The notes: generated by a model not told the origin, from the sequence alone. 64,000 nucleotides of DNA from Variovorax ginsengisoli (GCF_030811835.1 NZ_JAUSRO010000008.1:211964-275963), one strand, 5' to 3'. Shown: positions 8,741 through 19,448, counted from the first letter of the stretch. Numbers and translations are program-made.

Positions 8741-10565
8741 AATGGAAGCGCTCGTGAATCCATCCTCGCTTGCACCGGCGGGCAACGCGCCACGCAAGAG
8801 CCTGCTGCGCACCTGGGGCCCGCTCGCGCTGGTCGTGGTGCTGATCGCGCTGCCGCTGCTGCCGCTGCCCGATTTCTGGATCATCCAGCTCAACTACATC
8901 GGCATCTACACGCTGCCGGTGCTGGGCCTGGTGCTGCTGACCGGCGTGGGCGGCCTCACCTCCTTCGGCCAGGCGGCCTTCGTGGGCATCGGTGCATACA
9001 CCACGGCCTACCTGAGCGTGAACTACGGCATCTCGCCGTGGCTCACGCTCTTCATCGGGCTGGTGCTCACCGGTGTGAGCGCGGCGCTGATCGGCGCGCT
9101 CACGCTGCGCATGTCGGGCCACTACCTGCCGCTGGCCACCATTGCCTGGGCACTGTCGCTCTACTACCTGATGGGCAACCTCGATGCGCTGGGCAAGTAC
9201 GACGGCATCCTGGGCGTCAAGGGGCTGTCGCTGTTCGGCTTCGAGTTCGGCCAGCAGCGCGCGTTCTACGGCGTGGTCTGGGCCTTTGCGATCGTGGCCT
9301 GTTTTGCGGTGATCCGCCTGCTCGACTCGCGCAGCGGCCGTGCGATCCGCGCGCTGGCCGGCGGTTCACAGATGGCCGAGGCGATGGGCGTGAACACGCT
9401 GCGCTTCAAGATCGGCATCTTCGTGCTGGCGGCGCTGCTCGCCTCGATCTCCGGCTGGCTGTTCGCGCACTTCCAGCGCACGGTCAACCCCTCGCCCTTC
9501 GGCATCAAGATGGGCATCGAGTACCTGTTCATGGCGGTGCTCGGCGGCTCGGGCCATGTCTGGGGCGCTATTGCGGGCTCGGGCGTGGTCAAGCTGCTGG
9601 AAGACCAGTTGCAGGTGCTGTTGCCCAAGCTCATCGGCACCAGCGGCAACTACGAACTCATCGTCTTCGGCATCATGATCGTGCTGGTGCTCAAGTACCT
9701 CCCGGACGGGCTCTGGAACTTCATCGACCAGCGCCTGCCCAGGCCCTTTCGTGCGGTCGACTGGCAGGACGCGCCCGCGCTGCCCGCCCGCGGCAAGCCC
9801 GCCGCGGGTGAAGTGGTGCTCGACGTGCAGGCAATCCGCAAGACCTTCGGCGGACTGGTGGCGGTCAACGACATCAGCTTCCAGACGCGCGCCGGCCAGA
9901 TCGTCGGCCTGATCGGCCCGAACGGCGCGGGCAAGTCGACCACCTTCAACCTGGTGACCGGCGTGCTGAGCCTGTCGGGCGGCGCTGTGCAGTTCCGCGG
10001 CCAGCCCATCGGGGGCCTGAGCGCACGGCAGATCGCCGAGCGCGGCGTGTCGCGCACCTTCCAGCACGTGAAGATGGTGGCGGACATGACGGTGCTGGAG
10101 AACGTGGCGCTGGGCGCCCATCTGCGCGGCGGCAAGGGCGCCGTGTCGGCGATGCTGCGCCTGGACCGCAACGAAGAGCGCGCGCTCTTCAAGGAGGCCG
10201 AGCGCCAGCTGCAGCGCGTGGGCATGGGCGCCTACCTGCACGAGACCGCCGGCAACCTGGCCATGGGCCAGCAGCGCCTGCTGGAGATCGCGCGCGCGCT
10301 GTGCGCCGACCCGGCCCTGCTGCTGCTCGACGAGCCGGCCGCCGGCCTGCGCCACAAGGAAAAGGAAGCGCTCGGCCAGGTGCTGCGCACGCTGCGCGAC
10401 GAGGGCATGAGCATCCTGCTGGTCGAACACGACATGGGCCTGGTGATGGACATCTGCGACCACATCGTGGTGATGGAATTCGGCACCCACCTGATGGAGG
10501 GGTCGCCGGCCGACGTGCAACGCAGTGACAAGGTGCGTGCGGCCTACCTGGGAACGGAACACTGA
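8727..10565 (+). CDS. Fused ABC permease (LivM-like) and ATPase (LivG-like)
   Basis: Two subunits in one 612-residue chain. Residues about 20-330 are a LivM-type membrane permease ('GLTSFGQAAFVGIGAYTTAYL', 'LGGSGHVWGAIAGSGVV'). About 365-612 are a LivG-type ATPase with Walker A 'GPNGAGKST', the signature region 'LAMGQQRLLEIARAL' (a divergent form of LSGGQ, common in LivG) and Walker B 'LLLLDEPAAGL'. LivMG fusions are known in betaproteobacteria. The ATG at 8727 lies inside the end of the previous gene; an in-frame ATG at 8742 is an alternative. The stop overlaps the next start by one base. Confidence 0.88.
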   Translation: MKTTEMEALVNPSSLAPAGNAPRKSLLRTWGPLALVVVLIALPLLPLPDFWIIQLNYIGIYTLPVLGLVLLTGVGGLTSFGQAAFVGIGAYTTAYLSVNYGISPWLTLFIGLVLTGVSAALIGALTLRMSGHYLPLATIAWALSLYYLMGNLDALGKYDGILGVKGLSLFGFEFGQQRAFYGVVWAFAIVACFAVIRLLDSRSGRAIRALAGGSQMAEAMGVNTLRFKIGIFVLAALLASISGWLFAHFQRTVNPSPFGIKMGIEYLFMAVLGGSGHVWGAIAGSGVVKLLEDQLQVLLPKLIGTSGNYELIVFGIMIVLVLKYLPDGLWNFIDQRLPRPFRAVDWQDAPALPARGKPAAGEVVLDVQAIRKTFGGLVAVNDISFQTRAGQIVGLIGPNGAGKSTTFNLVTGVLSLSGGAVQFRGQPIGGLSARQIAERGVSRTFQHVKMVADMTVLENVALGAHLRGGKGAVSAMLRLDRNEERALFKEAERQLQRVGMGAYLHETAGNLAMGQQRLLEIARALCADPALLLLDEPAAGLRHKEKEALGQVLRTLRDEGMSILLVEHDMGLVMDICDHIVVMEFGTHLMEGSPADVQRSDKVRAAYLGTEH

Positions 10566-11317
10566 TGACGACGACCCCCACTTCTTCGGCCACACCGCTG
10601 CTGCGCATCCGCGACCTGCACGCCGGCTACGGCCGCGCCGAGGTGCTGCACGGCATCGACCTGCAAGCCGACAAGGGCAGCGTGGTCACGGTGATCGGCC
10701 CCAACGGCGCGGGCAAGTCGACCCTGCTCAACGCGCTGATGGGCGTGTTGCCGGCCAAGGGCACGATCGAGTACATGGGCCAGCCCGTCGCCGCACTGTC
10801 GCTCGAAGAGCGCGTGATGCTGGGCATCGCCCTGGTGCCCGAGAAGCGAGAACTCTTCGGCACGATGCCGGTGGAAGACAACCTGGTGCTGGGCGGTTTT
10901 CGGCAGGTGCGCCTGCGCAACCGGCAGTGGCGCGACCAGCTCGACCACGTCTACACCCTGTTTCCTCGGCTCAAGGAACGCCGCGCGCAGCTCGCCGGCA
11001 CGCTTTCGGGCGGCGAGCGCCAGATGCTGGCCGTAGGCCGCGCGCTGATGTCGCGCCCCACACTGCTGATGCTCGATGAGCCCAGCCTGGGCCTGGCGCC
11101 GCTGGTGGTGCAAGAGATCTTCCGCACCGTCGACGCGCTGCGCGCGACCGGCGTGACCATCCTGCTGGTCGAGCAGAACGCGCGCGCCGCGCTCGAAGTC
11201 GCAGACCAGGGCTACGTGCTCGAGATGGGCAGCGTGAGCCTGTCGGGCCGCGCGGAAGACCTGGCGGTCGATTCCCGCGTGATCGACACCTACCTCGGCG
11301 CGGCCAAGGCGCGCTGA
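10565..11317 (+). CDS. Branched-chain-type ABC transporter ATP-binding protein, LivF-like
   Basis: A 250-residue cytoplasmic ATPase, the second nucleotide-binding subunit of the importer. It has Walker A 'GPNGAGKST', signature 'LSGGERQ', Walker B 'LLMLDEPSLGL' and a switch histidine region just after 'LLVEQNA', in LivF form. The start codon overlaps the previous stop (TGATG), showing tight coupling with the fused permease-ATPase. With the binding protein and two permease domains the transporter is complete. Confidence 0.9.
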   Translation: MTTTPTSSATPLLRIRDLHAGYGRAEVLHGIDLQADKGSVVTVIGPNGAGKSTLLNALMGVLPAKGTIEYMGQPVAALSLEERVMLGIALVPEKRELFGTMPVEDNLVLGGFRQVRLRNRQWRDQLDHVYTLFPRLKERRAQLAGTLSGGERQMLAVGRALMSRPTLLMLDEPSLGLAPLVVQEIFRTVDALRATGVTILLVEQNARAALEVADQGYVLEMGSVSLSGRAEDLAVDSRVIDTYLGAAKAR

Positions 11318-11372
11318 GCGCCCGACGGCAACGACACACCATCACCGGCGGCTCGGCTGCCAAGGAGACTCC

Positions 11373-13127
11373 ATGCGCAAGGCACCACAGACAGCCCCTT
11401 CACGCCCATTCACCATGCTCACCCTGGGCGCCGGCACCCTTGGCGCTGCCGCGCTGCTGGCCGCCTGCTCAGGAGGTGGACGACCGGCCGCGCCTGCGAC
11501 CTTGGCCGCCGCGCGCCCCGGCACGCTGCAGGCCTGCCAGGACCTCGCCGCGCGTGCGGCGCTGCCGGGCACGGTCTACACGCAGGTTGTCGCCATGCCT
11601 GCCGGCAATGTGACGGTCGGCAACACCGCCATGGCCGCGCCTGCGCACTGCCTGGTGCAGGGCCGCATGAACGAACGCACCAGTCCGGTCGACGGCCAGC
11701 GCTACGCCATCGGCTTCGAAATGCGCCTGCCGGTGGCCTGGAACGGCCGCTTCTTCTACCAGGCCAATGGTGGCCTCGATGGCGTCGTCATTCCCGCGCT
11801 GGGCGGCATCGGCGGTGGCGGCCCGCGCAGCAGTGCGCTGGAGATGGGCTTTGCCGTGATCAGTTCCGACGCGGGCCATGCCGGCTCAATGGGACCGCGC
11901 TTCGGGCTCGACCCGCAGGCACGGCTCGACTACGGCTACAACGCGGTCGCACAGCTCACCCCGATGGCCAAGAACCTCATCGCCAAGGCCTACGGCCGGC
12001 CGCCCGATCGCTCCTACTTCGGCGGCTGCTCCAACGGTGGGCGCCACGCGATGGTCGCCGCCGTGCGTTCGGCCGGCGACTACGACGGCATCCTGGCGGG
12101 GGACCCGGGCTACAACCTGCCCAAGGCCGCGGTGGCCCAGCTCTACGGCGCCCAGCAGTACGCCAGCGTGGCCAGTGCGCAGACGCCCGCCGGCCTGCCC
12201 GACCTGCAAAGCGCCTTCACGCCGGCCGAACTCCAGCTGGTGTCCGAGCGGGTGCTCGCGCGCTGCGACGCGCTCGACGGCCTGGCCGACGGCATCGTCT
12301 CGGACGTCAAGGCCTGCCAGACACGCTTCAACATCGCCACCGACGTGCCAACCTGCGCGGCCGGCACGCGCGACGGCCAGTGCCTGAGCGCGCCGCAGAA
12401 GAATGCGCTTGCCAAAGTGTTCGCCGGCGCGCGCGACAGCGCAGGTGCGCCGCTCTACAGCAGCTTTCCTTTTGACGCCGGCATCGGCGGCAGCAACTGG
12501 CGCGACTGGAAGTTCAACAGCTCGCAGAGCCGCGACACCGGTGCCGTCGGCTTCATCTTCGCCACGCCGCCGCTGGCCGACCGGCCGCAGGGCCTGCCCT
12601 TTGCATTGGGCTTCGACATGGACCGGGATGCACCGCGCATCCAGGCAACCAGTGGCGTCTTCGGCGAATCGGCGCTGTCGTTCATGACGCCGCCCGACGC
12701 CGCCAACCTGAGCGCGCTGCGCGACCGCGGCGGCCGCATGATCGTCTACCACGGCACCAGCGACCCGGTGTTCTCCTCGGACGACACGGCCGCCTGGTAC
12801 GAGCGGGTGCAGGCGGCCAATGGCGGCGACGCCTCGGCCTTTGCACGCTACTTTCCAGTGCCGGGCATGAACCATTGCGCCGGCGGTCCGGCCACCGACC
12901 AGTTCGACATGCTCAGCGCGCTGGTTGACTGGGTCGAGCAGGGCCACGCGCCCGCATCGGTCACGGCCAGCGCACGGGGTGCCGGCACGCCCAACGCCAA
13001 CCCCGAAGTGCCAGCGTCCTGGTCGCCCCAGCGCACCCGCCCGCTGTGCCCTTACCCGCAAGTGGCCGCCTACACCGGCGGCGACACCGAAAAGGCCGGC
13101 AGCTTCACTTGCCGGCAGCCCGGCTGA
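11373..13127 (+). CDS. Tannase/feruloyl esterase family lipoprotein
   Basis: A 584-residue secreted alpha/beta hydrolase of the tannase/feruloyl esterase family. The N-terminus is a lipoprotein signal ending in the lipobox 'LLAAC'. The CS-D-HC arrangement of the family is visible: C219-S220 in 'GGCSNGG', D464 in 'GTSDPVF', and H501-C502 in 'GMNHCAGG'. The two cysteines form the disulfide that bridges the catalytic Ser and His in this family. The predicted role is to release hydroxycinnamates or gallate-type acids from plant esters outside the inner membrane, feeding the adjacent importer and CoA ligase. AAGGAGA precedes the start. Confidence 0.88.
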   Translation: MRKAPQTAPSRPFTMLTLGAGTLGAAALLAACSGGGRPAAPATLAAARPGTLQACQDLAARAALPGTVYTQVVAMPAGNVTVGNTAMAAPAHCLVQGRMNERTSPVDGQRYAIGFEMRLPVAWNGRFFYQANGGLDGVVIPALGGIGGGGPRSSALEMGFAVISSDAGHAGSMGPRFGLDPQARLDYGYNAVAQLTPMAKNLIAKAYGRPPDRSYFGGCSNGGRHAMVAAVRSAGDYDGILAGDPGYNLPKAAVAQLYGAQQYASVASAQTPAGLPDLQSAFTPAELQLVSERVLARCDALDGLADGIVSDVKACQTRFNIATDVPTCAAGTRDGQCLSAPQKNALAKVFAGARDSAGAPLYSSFPFDAGIGGSNWRDWKFNSSQSRDTGAVGFIFATPPLADRPQGLPFALGFDMDRDAPRIQATSGVFGESALSFMTPPDAANLSALRDRGGRMIVYHGTSDPVFSSDDTAAWYERVQAANGGDASAFARYFPVPGMNHCAGGPATDQFDMLSALVDWVEQGHAPASVTASARGAGTPNANPEVPASWSPQRTRPLCPYPQVAAYTGGDTEKAGSFTCRQPG

Positions 13128-13141
13128 ACGAAAATCGAAAC

Positions 13142-14872
13142 ATGGACTACCAGCCCCGCCCCGCCGACGTCGAATTCGTGCTGAATGCCGTGCTCGGCGC
13201 CACGCCACGTCTGAGTGCGCTCGCCCCGTTCGCCGACTTCGACACCGCACTGCAGGCCCAGGTGCTCGAAGGTGCGGCACGCTTCGTCGGTGAGGTGATT
13301 GCGCCGCTGAACCGCAGCGGCGACGAGATCGGTTGCCGCTTCGAGGCTGGCGAGGTCCACACGCCACCGGGCTTCCGCGCCGCCTACCAGGCCTTCGTCG
13401 AAGGCGGCTGGCCGGCACTGGCGGCATCGCCGGCCGATGGCGGCCAGGGGTTGCCCGCAGTGCTCGAAGCGGTGCTCTACGAATGGATGAGCGGTGCCAA
13501 CCATGGGCTGACCATGGCGCCCGGCCTGCTGCACGGTGCCTACGAGTGCCTGCGCCACCACGGCAGCGACGCGCTCCAGCAGCGCTACCTGTCGAAGATC
13601 GCCACCGGCGAATGGCTCGCGACCATGTGCCTGACCGAAGCCCACGCCGGCAGCGACCTGGGCCAGGTGCGCACACGCGCTGTGCCACAGGCCGACGGCA
13701 GCCACCGCGTGAGCGGCAGCAAGATCTTCATCTCGGGCGGCGAGCACGACCTGACGGCCAACATCGTTCACCTCGTGTTGTGCCGCATGCCCGATGCGCC
13801 TCCCGGTCCGAAGGGCCTGTCGCTGGTGCTCGTGCCCAAGATGCTGGACGACGACACGCGCAACGGCGTGCACTGCGAGCGCATCGAGGAAAAGATGGGC
13901 CTGCACGGCAGTTCGACCTGCGTCATGCGCTTCGATGAGGCCACGGGCTGGCTGGTCGGCGAACCCCACCGCGGCCTGGCCGCGATGTTCGTGATGATGA
14001 ATTCGGCGCGGCTGCACGTGGCGCTGCAGGGCATCGGCCTGCTCGACGCCGCCTGGCAAAAGGCCGACGCCTATGCCCGCGAGCGGCGCCAGATGCGCGC
14101 GCCGGGCCCGGTGCCGGCAAGCCGCGGCACCGAAGCCGCCGACCTGATCGCCGAGCACCCGGCGGTGCGCCGCATCCTCGACACCCAGCGCGCCTGGATC
14201 GACGGCGCCCGCGTCCTCGGCTACCGCACGGCGCTGATGCTCGACGTCGCACAGCACGGCGACGATGCCAAGGCCCGCGAACGCGCGCAGCGCTGGTGCG
14301 CCATCGTCACGCCGGTGCTCAAGGCCGCCTGCACGCAGCAGGGCTTCCTGGGCGCCAGCGAGTGCCTCCAGGTGTTCGGTGGCCATGGCTATGTGCGCGA
14401 ATGGGGCATCGAGCAGGTCGTGCGCGACGCGCGCGTGAGCATGATCTACGAGGGCACCAACGAGATCCAGGCCATCGACCTGCTGGTGCGCAAGGTGCTG
14501 CCCGACGGCGGCAGCGCCATGTCGGGCGTGCTGATCGAGCTGCGAGACGAGCTCGACGCCTCGCGCGACGCGGACGCCGACGTGCAGCGCCGGCTCGCCC
14601 AGCTGCGCTACCTCACGACCTCGGTGGCCATGGCCGCGCATGCCGCGCCCACGCTGCCGTACGAGGTCGCCGACGACTACCTGCGTGTCGTGATGCTCGC
14701 GATGATGGCCTGGGCCTGGGCCCGCATCGACATGGCGGCCGATGGCGATGCGCGCTGGTCGGCGCCTTGCGCCGCGTTCCGGCGCCATGCGCTGCCCGAG
14801 TTCGACATGCGGCTGGGCATGGTCAAACGCGCGTGCGAGGCCGTGACCGCAGCCCCGGCAGCCACCGCCTGA
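13142..14872 (+). CDS. Acyl-CoA dehydrogenase, DmdC/FadE-like long form
   Basis: A FAD-dependent acyl-CoA dehydrogenase, 576 residues, of the longer type with an extra C-terminal domain (DmdC-like). Seen are 'MCLTEAHAGSDLGQVRTRA' and 'GSKIFISGGEHDLTANIVHLVL' for flavin and substrate binding, and the catalytic E437 in 'MIYEGTNEIQ'. In Acinetobacter the hydroxycinnamate cluster contains an acyl-CoA dehydrogenase (HcaD) that lets saturated phenylpropanoids enter the pathway; the same job is likely here. The start at 13142 was preferred to an upstream in-frame start inside the esterase gene because 'MDYQPRPADVEFVL' is a normal N-terminus for this family. Confidence 0.87.
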   Translation: MDYQPRPADVEFVLNAVLGATPRLSALAPFADFDTALQAQVLEGAARFVGEVIAPLNRSGDEIGCRFEAGEVHTPPGFRAAYQAFVEGGWPALAASPADGGQGLPAVLEAVLYEWMSGANHGLTMAPGLLHGAYECLRHHGSDALQQRYLSKIATGEWLATMCLTEAHAGSDLGQVRTRAVPQADGSHRVSGSKIFISGGEHDLTANIVHLVLCRMPDAPPGPKGLSLVLVPKMLDDDTRNGVHCERIEEKMGLHGSSTCVMRFDEATGWLVGEPHRGLAAMFVMMNSARLHVALQGIGLLDAAWQKADAYARERRQMRAPGPVPASRGTEAADLIAEHPAVRRILDTQRAWIDGARVLGYRTALMLDVAQHGDDAKARERAQRWCAIVTPVLKAACTQQGFLGASECLQVFGGHGYVREWGIEQVVRDARVSMIYEGTNEIQAIDLLVRKVLPDGGSAMSGVLIELRDELDASRDADADVQRRLAQLRYLTTSVAMAAHAAPTLPYEVADDYLRVVMLAMMAWAWARIDMAADGDARWSAPCAAFRRHALPEFDMRLGMVKRACEAVTAAPAATA

Positions 14873-14898
14873 GACACCCTGCGCATTCGTCCTGGACC

Positions 14899-15381
14899 AT
14901 GGTCACCTCACGCAGGAAACGCGACACCCCACCCGCCCTCGCCGCACACCGCAGCGATGCGCTCGACACCGCCGTGCTCGAGCGCCTGGTGGGCTACAAC
15001 ACACGACGCGCCTGGCTGGTCATCAGCGAGGTCTTTGCCGAACGCATGGCCGTCTATGGCCTGCGCCAGGTCGATTTCTCGGTGCTGTCGCTGCTGCTGC
15101 ATAACCCCGGCGCCACCTCGCGCGAACTCTGCGCAACGCTCGACATCCTGCCGCCGAATCTGGTAAGCCTGATCGCCGGCATGGACAGCCGCGGGCTGAT
15201 CGAACGGCGCCCGCATCCCCGCGACGGGCGCGCGGTCGGGCTGCACCTGACCCCCGAAGGCGAGACATTGGTGACCGAGGCGGAGCAGGCGGTGACGCAG
15301 CTGGAGTCCGATGCGAGCGCACGCCTGAGCGCCAAGGAGCGCGAGACGCTGATCCGGCTGCTGCAGAAGATCTACCTGTGA
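14899..15381 (+). CDS. MarR-family transcriptional regulator
   Basis: A 160-residue winged-helix dimer. The recognition region is 'TSRELCATLDILPPNLVSLIAGMDSRGLIER' followed by the wing 'RPHPRDGRAVGLHLTPEGE', the usual MarR signature. The frame extends upstream inside the dehydrogenase gene, but the ATG at 14899, 26 bp after that gene, is the sensible start. Related regulators (HcaR, FerR, CouR types) repress hydroxycinnamate genes and are released by the CoA thioester. The palindrome at 2904-2922 is the best candidate operator. Ligand and target are inferred. Confidence 0.85.
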   Translation: MVTSRRKRDTPPALAAHRSDALDTAVLERLVGYNTRRAWLVISEVFAERMAVYGLRQVDFSVLSLLLHNPGATSRELCATLDILPPNLVSLIAGMDSRGLIERRPHPRDGRAVGLHLTPEGETLVTEAEQAVTQLESDASARLSAKERETLIRLLQKIYL

Positions 15382-15397
15382 GGCTGCGAGGCTGCGC

Positions 15398-16156
15398 TCA
15401 GCCGGCGAAGCCGTCCCAGGTCAGCTTCAGGCCGGTGAACAGCATGCCCGCGTACACGAAGCGATAGAACCAGACGGCGTCGATACGCCGTGCGATGTGC
15501 ACGCCCACCCACACGCCCAGCGGTGCCAGCGGCAACAGCACCAGCGAGGTCGCGAGGTTGCGCCAGTCGAGCAACCCGAGCCAGGCATAGGGCACCCACT
15601 TGCTGAGGTTCACGACAAAGAAAAGGTAAGCCATCGTGGCCGTGAACGTCACCGGCGCGAGCCGCATCGGGATCAGGTACGCATTGACGGGCGGGCCACC
15701 CGCATGCGCGATGAAACTGGTGAAGCCGCTCAGCGCGGTCAGCACCGCGCCCACCGCGCGCGGTGGCGGCTTGCTGCCGGCCTTCGGCGGAAACAGCAGC
15801 CGCTGCGCCAGGAACACCAGCGTCGACACGCCCACGATGCCGGCCACGGTGCGCGCGGGCAGCCAGCGAAACAGCAGTGCGCCGATCAGCGTGCCCACCA
15901 GCGCACAGGGAACCAGGAACTTCAGCAAGGGCCAGTCGACGTCGCGCCGAAACGCCGCGATGCCCAGCAGGTCCATCAGCAACAGCACCGGCATGAGGAT
16001 CGCCGCTGCCTGCGGCACGGTCACGGCGAGCGCCATCAAGGGGACCGCGAGCGAGCCGAAACCCGCACCGAAACCACTCTTGCTGATGCCCAGCAGCAGC
16101 ACCGCCGGGATGGCGACGGCATAGAAGAACGGATCGGTGATGAAGGGCAGGGCCAC
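15398..16156 (-). CDS. TSUP-family (TauE/SafE) membrane permease
   Basis: A 252-residue inner-membrane protein with about eight hydrophobic segments in two repeats. Each half carries a family-like loop ('GISKSGFGAGFGSLAVPLMAL' near the start, 'ALSGFTSFIAHAGGPPVNAYLI' in the middle). TSUP proteins move small anions such as sulfite or organosulfonates; aromatic or carboxylate substrates are also possible. It is the last gene of the minus-strand pca run, 42 bp after a Bug-type binding protein, and is convergent with the MarR gene. A link to the binding proteins is only suggested by position. Confidence 0.82.
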   Translation of the reverse strand: MALPFITDPFFYAVAIPAVLLLGISKSGFGAGFGSLAVPLMALAVTVPQAAAILMPVLLLMDLLGIAAFRRDVDWPLLKFLVPCALVGTLIGALLFRWLPARTVAGIVGVSTLVFLAQRLLFPPKAGSKPPPRAVGAVLTALSGFTSFIAHAGGPPVNAYLIPMRLAPVTFTATMAYLFFVVNLSKWVPYAWLGLLDWRNLATSLVLLPLAPLGVWVGVHIARRIDAVWFYRFVYAGMLFTGLKLTWDGFAG

Positions 16157-16198
16157 GGCAAGTGCGTGCAGACGCCGTTGCCGGCGCGCATGGGCAGG

Positions 16199-17194
16199 TC
16201 AGTCAGCGGTGATCTTGTTGGTCTGGATCAGCTGCGCCCAGCGCTGCGTCTGGCTGGCGATGAAGGTCTTGAATTCGGCCGGTGTGCCACCGACCGGATC
16301 GGCGCCCAGCTTGACCAGGCGCGCCCGTGTCTCGGGGTCGCGCACGGCGGCCTGCACTTCGGCCGAGAGCCGCTCGACGATGGCCGGCGCCGTGCCCTTG
16401 GGCACGAAGAAACCGTTCCATTCCAGCACCTCGAAATCAGGGAAGCCGCTCTCCGCGATGGTCGGTACCTGCGGCAAGGCCGCCATGCGCTGGCGCGATG
16501 TGACCGCCAGCGCCTTGAGCTGGCCCGACTGCACGTAATTCAGGCCCGAACCGGCGTTGGCAAAGTAGCTGTCGACCTGCCCGCCGATCACGTCGGCCAG
16601 CGCCGGTGCGCCGCCTTTGTAAGGCACATGCAGCATGTTGATGCGCGCCTCGCGATTGAGCAGCTCGCCTGCCAGATGGGCCGGGCTGCCGGCGCCATAG
16701 GACGCGAACGACACCTTGCCCGGCTCGTTGCGCGCCCACGCCACGAAGGCCTTGAAGTCTGCCACCGGCGCCTTCGGCGGCACCACCAGGATGTTGGGGA
16801 CGGTCAAGGCCAGCGAAATCGGCAACAGGTCGTTGACCGGATCGAAGGACATCTTGCGCAGTGACGGGTTGACCGCGAAGGTCGACGCATCGTAGAGCAC
16901 GGTGTAGCCGTCGGCATCGGCCTTGGCGACGGCCTGCGCGCCGATCATGCCGCTGGCGCCAGGCCGGTTGTCGACCACGACCTGGGTGCGCAGCGTCACC
17001 GACAGCCGCTGCGCCAGGACGCGCGCTGCATTGTCGGCGCCGCCACCGGCGGAGTACGGCACGATGAGCCGGATCGGCCTGGACGGATAGGCCGCTTGAG
17101 CAGCGGCAGGGCGCGCGCCGACGATGGCGAGCATGACGGCCGCAGCGGCCAGCCCGAAGCCGCGACGCGATCCGCGAAGAGGAAAAATAGACAC
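16199..17194 (-). CDS. Bug-type (tripartite tricarboxylate) substrate-binding protein
   Basis: A 331-residue periplasmic receptor of the Bug/TctC family. It has a signal peptide to about 'ARPAAAQA', then 'YPSRPIRLIVPYSAGGGADNAAR', 'VVVDNRPGASGMIGAQAVAKADADGYT' and 'HVPYKGGAPALADVIGGQVD', all hallmark stretches. The start is taken as GTG at 17194, with AGGAG seven bases upstream; the frame runs further but only as a shadow of the gene before it. No TctA/TctB membrane partners are present, as is usual for this expanded family. It follows another Bug gene in the pca operon, so an aromatic or dicarboxylic acid ligand is likely. Confidence 0.87.
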   Translation of the reverse strand: MSIFPLRGSRRGFGLAAAAVMLAIVGARPAAAQAAYPSRPIRLIVPYSAGGGADNAARVLAQRLSVTLRTQVVVDNRPGASGMIGAQAVAKADADGYTVLYDASTFAVNPSLRKMSFDPVNDLLPISLALTVPNILVVPPKAPVADFKAFVAWARNEPGKVSFASYGAGSPAHLAGELLNREARINMLHVPYKGGAPALADVIGGQVDSYFANAGSGLNYVQSGQLKALAVTSRQRMAALPQVPTIAESGFPDFEVLEWNGFFVPKGTAPAIVERLSAEVQAAVRDPETRARLVKLGADPVGGTPAEFKTFIASQTQRWAQLIQTNKITAD

Positions 17195-17244
17195 GCTCAA
17201 TCTCCTGGATACGGCGCGAAAGCAGCGGCCTTCGCGCGATTCTT

Positions 17245-18242
17245 TTATTCCGCCGTGGCGCCTGAGACCTTGACGACCTCGGCCCATTTCGCGCTCTCGC
17301 GAGCGATCAACGCCGCATAGTCGGCAGGCCCGCCGAGCAGCGGTACCGCACCTTCGACGTCCAGCCGCGACTGGAATTCGGGCGTGGCTGCCACCTGCAG
17401 CATCTGCGATGCCAGCGTCCGGATGAAGGCGTCGGGCGTGCCGCGCGGCGCGAGAATGCCGTAGGTCAAGGTGCTTTCGAACCCGGCCAACCCAGGAACA
17501 CCGGATTCGGCCAACGTGCGCACGTCGGGCAGACTCGGCAGACGCTGGGCGCCCGTGACGGCGATGGCGCGCAACTTGCCACCCTTGACCAGCGCCAGCG
17601 CCGGCGGGATGACGCTGAACATCATCTGCACCTGCCCGCCAGCCACATCTGTGAGGGCCGGATTCGTGCCCTTGTAGGGGATGTGGCTGATGTCGACGCC
17701 GGTCTTCTGGGCGAAGGACTCGCCGGTCAGGTGACCGCCGGTGCCGCTGCCGCTGGACGCGTAGTTGAACGCGCCGGGCTTCGCTTTTGCGGCGGCGACC
17801 AGGTCGGCCACCGTGCGCACGGGCGACGATGCCGGCACGACCAGCACCAGCGCCGAAGAGGCGAACATTGCCACCGGCAACAGGTCCTTGCGCGCATCGA
17901 ATTTCAGGCCCTTGTAGAGCGCAGGATTGATGGACACGGTCCCCGAATGCCCCAGCAGCAGCGTGAGCCCGTCGGGCGCGCTGCGCACCACCTGCTCGGT
18001 GCCGAGGTTGCCGCCGGCACCCGGCTTGTTGTCCACCACCACCGGCTGCGCGCGCAGCTCGCCCAGGCCCTTGGCCATCTGGCGCGCAAACACGTCGTTG
18101 CCGCCGCCCGGCGCAAAGGGCACGACGATCCGGATCGGCCTGTTGCTGGATGCACCCGCTGCACCGGTTGCGCCGGATTGCGCCCACGCTGGCGCTGCTG
18201 CTGCCGCCATCGCGGCGAGCAGCAGCCGTCGATTCGGCCCGT

Positions 18243-18246
<4 letters not shown>
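17245..18246 (-). CDS. Bug-type (tripartite tricarboxylate) substrate-binding protein
   Basis: A 333-residue Bug/TctC periplasmic receptor. After a short signal peptide (ending 'APAWAQ') come 'RPIRIVVPFAPGGGNDVFAR', 'VVVDNKPGAGGNLGTEQVV' and 'HIPYKGTNPALTDVAGGQVQ'. The start is GTG at 18246, which overlaps the pcaF stop by four bases (GTGA), so it is translationally coupled to the thiolase. That coupling is the strongest sign that this receptor serves beta-ketoadipate-pathway substrates. It and the next gene are paralogues of the same family but clearly diverged. Confidence 0.87.

Positions 18247-19448
<1,202 letters not shown>

Noticed and set aside
16199..18187. A single 662-residue protein on the minus strand
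   Set aside because: The first half is out-of-frame readthrough of the upstream Bug gene; signal peptide and ribosome-binding site place a separate Bug protein from GTG 17194.
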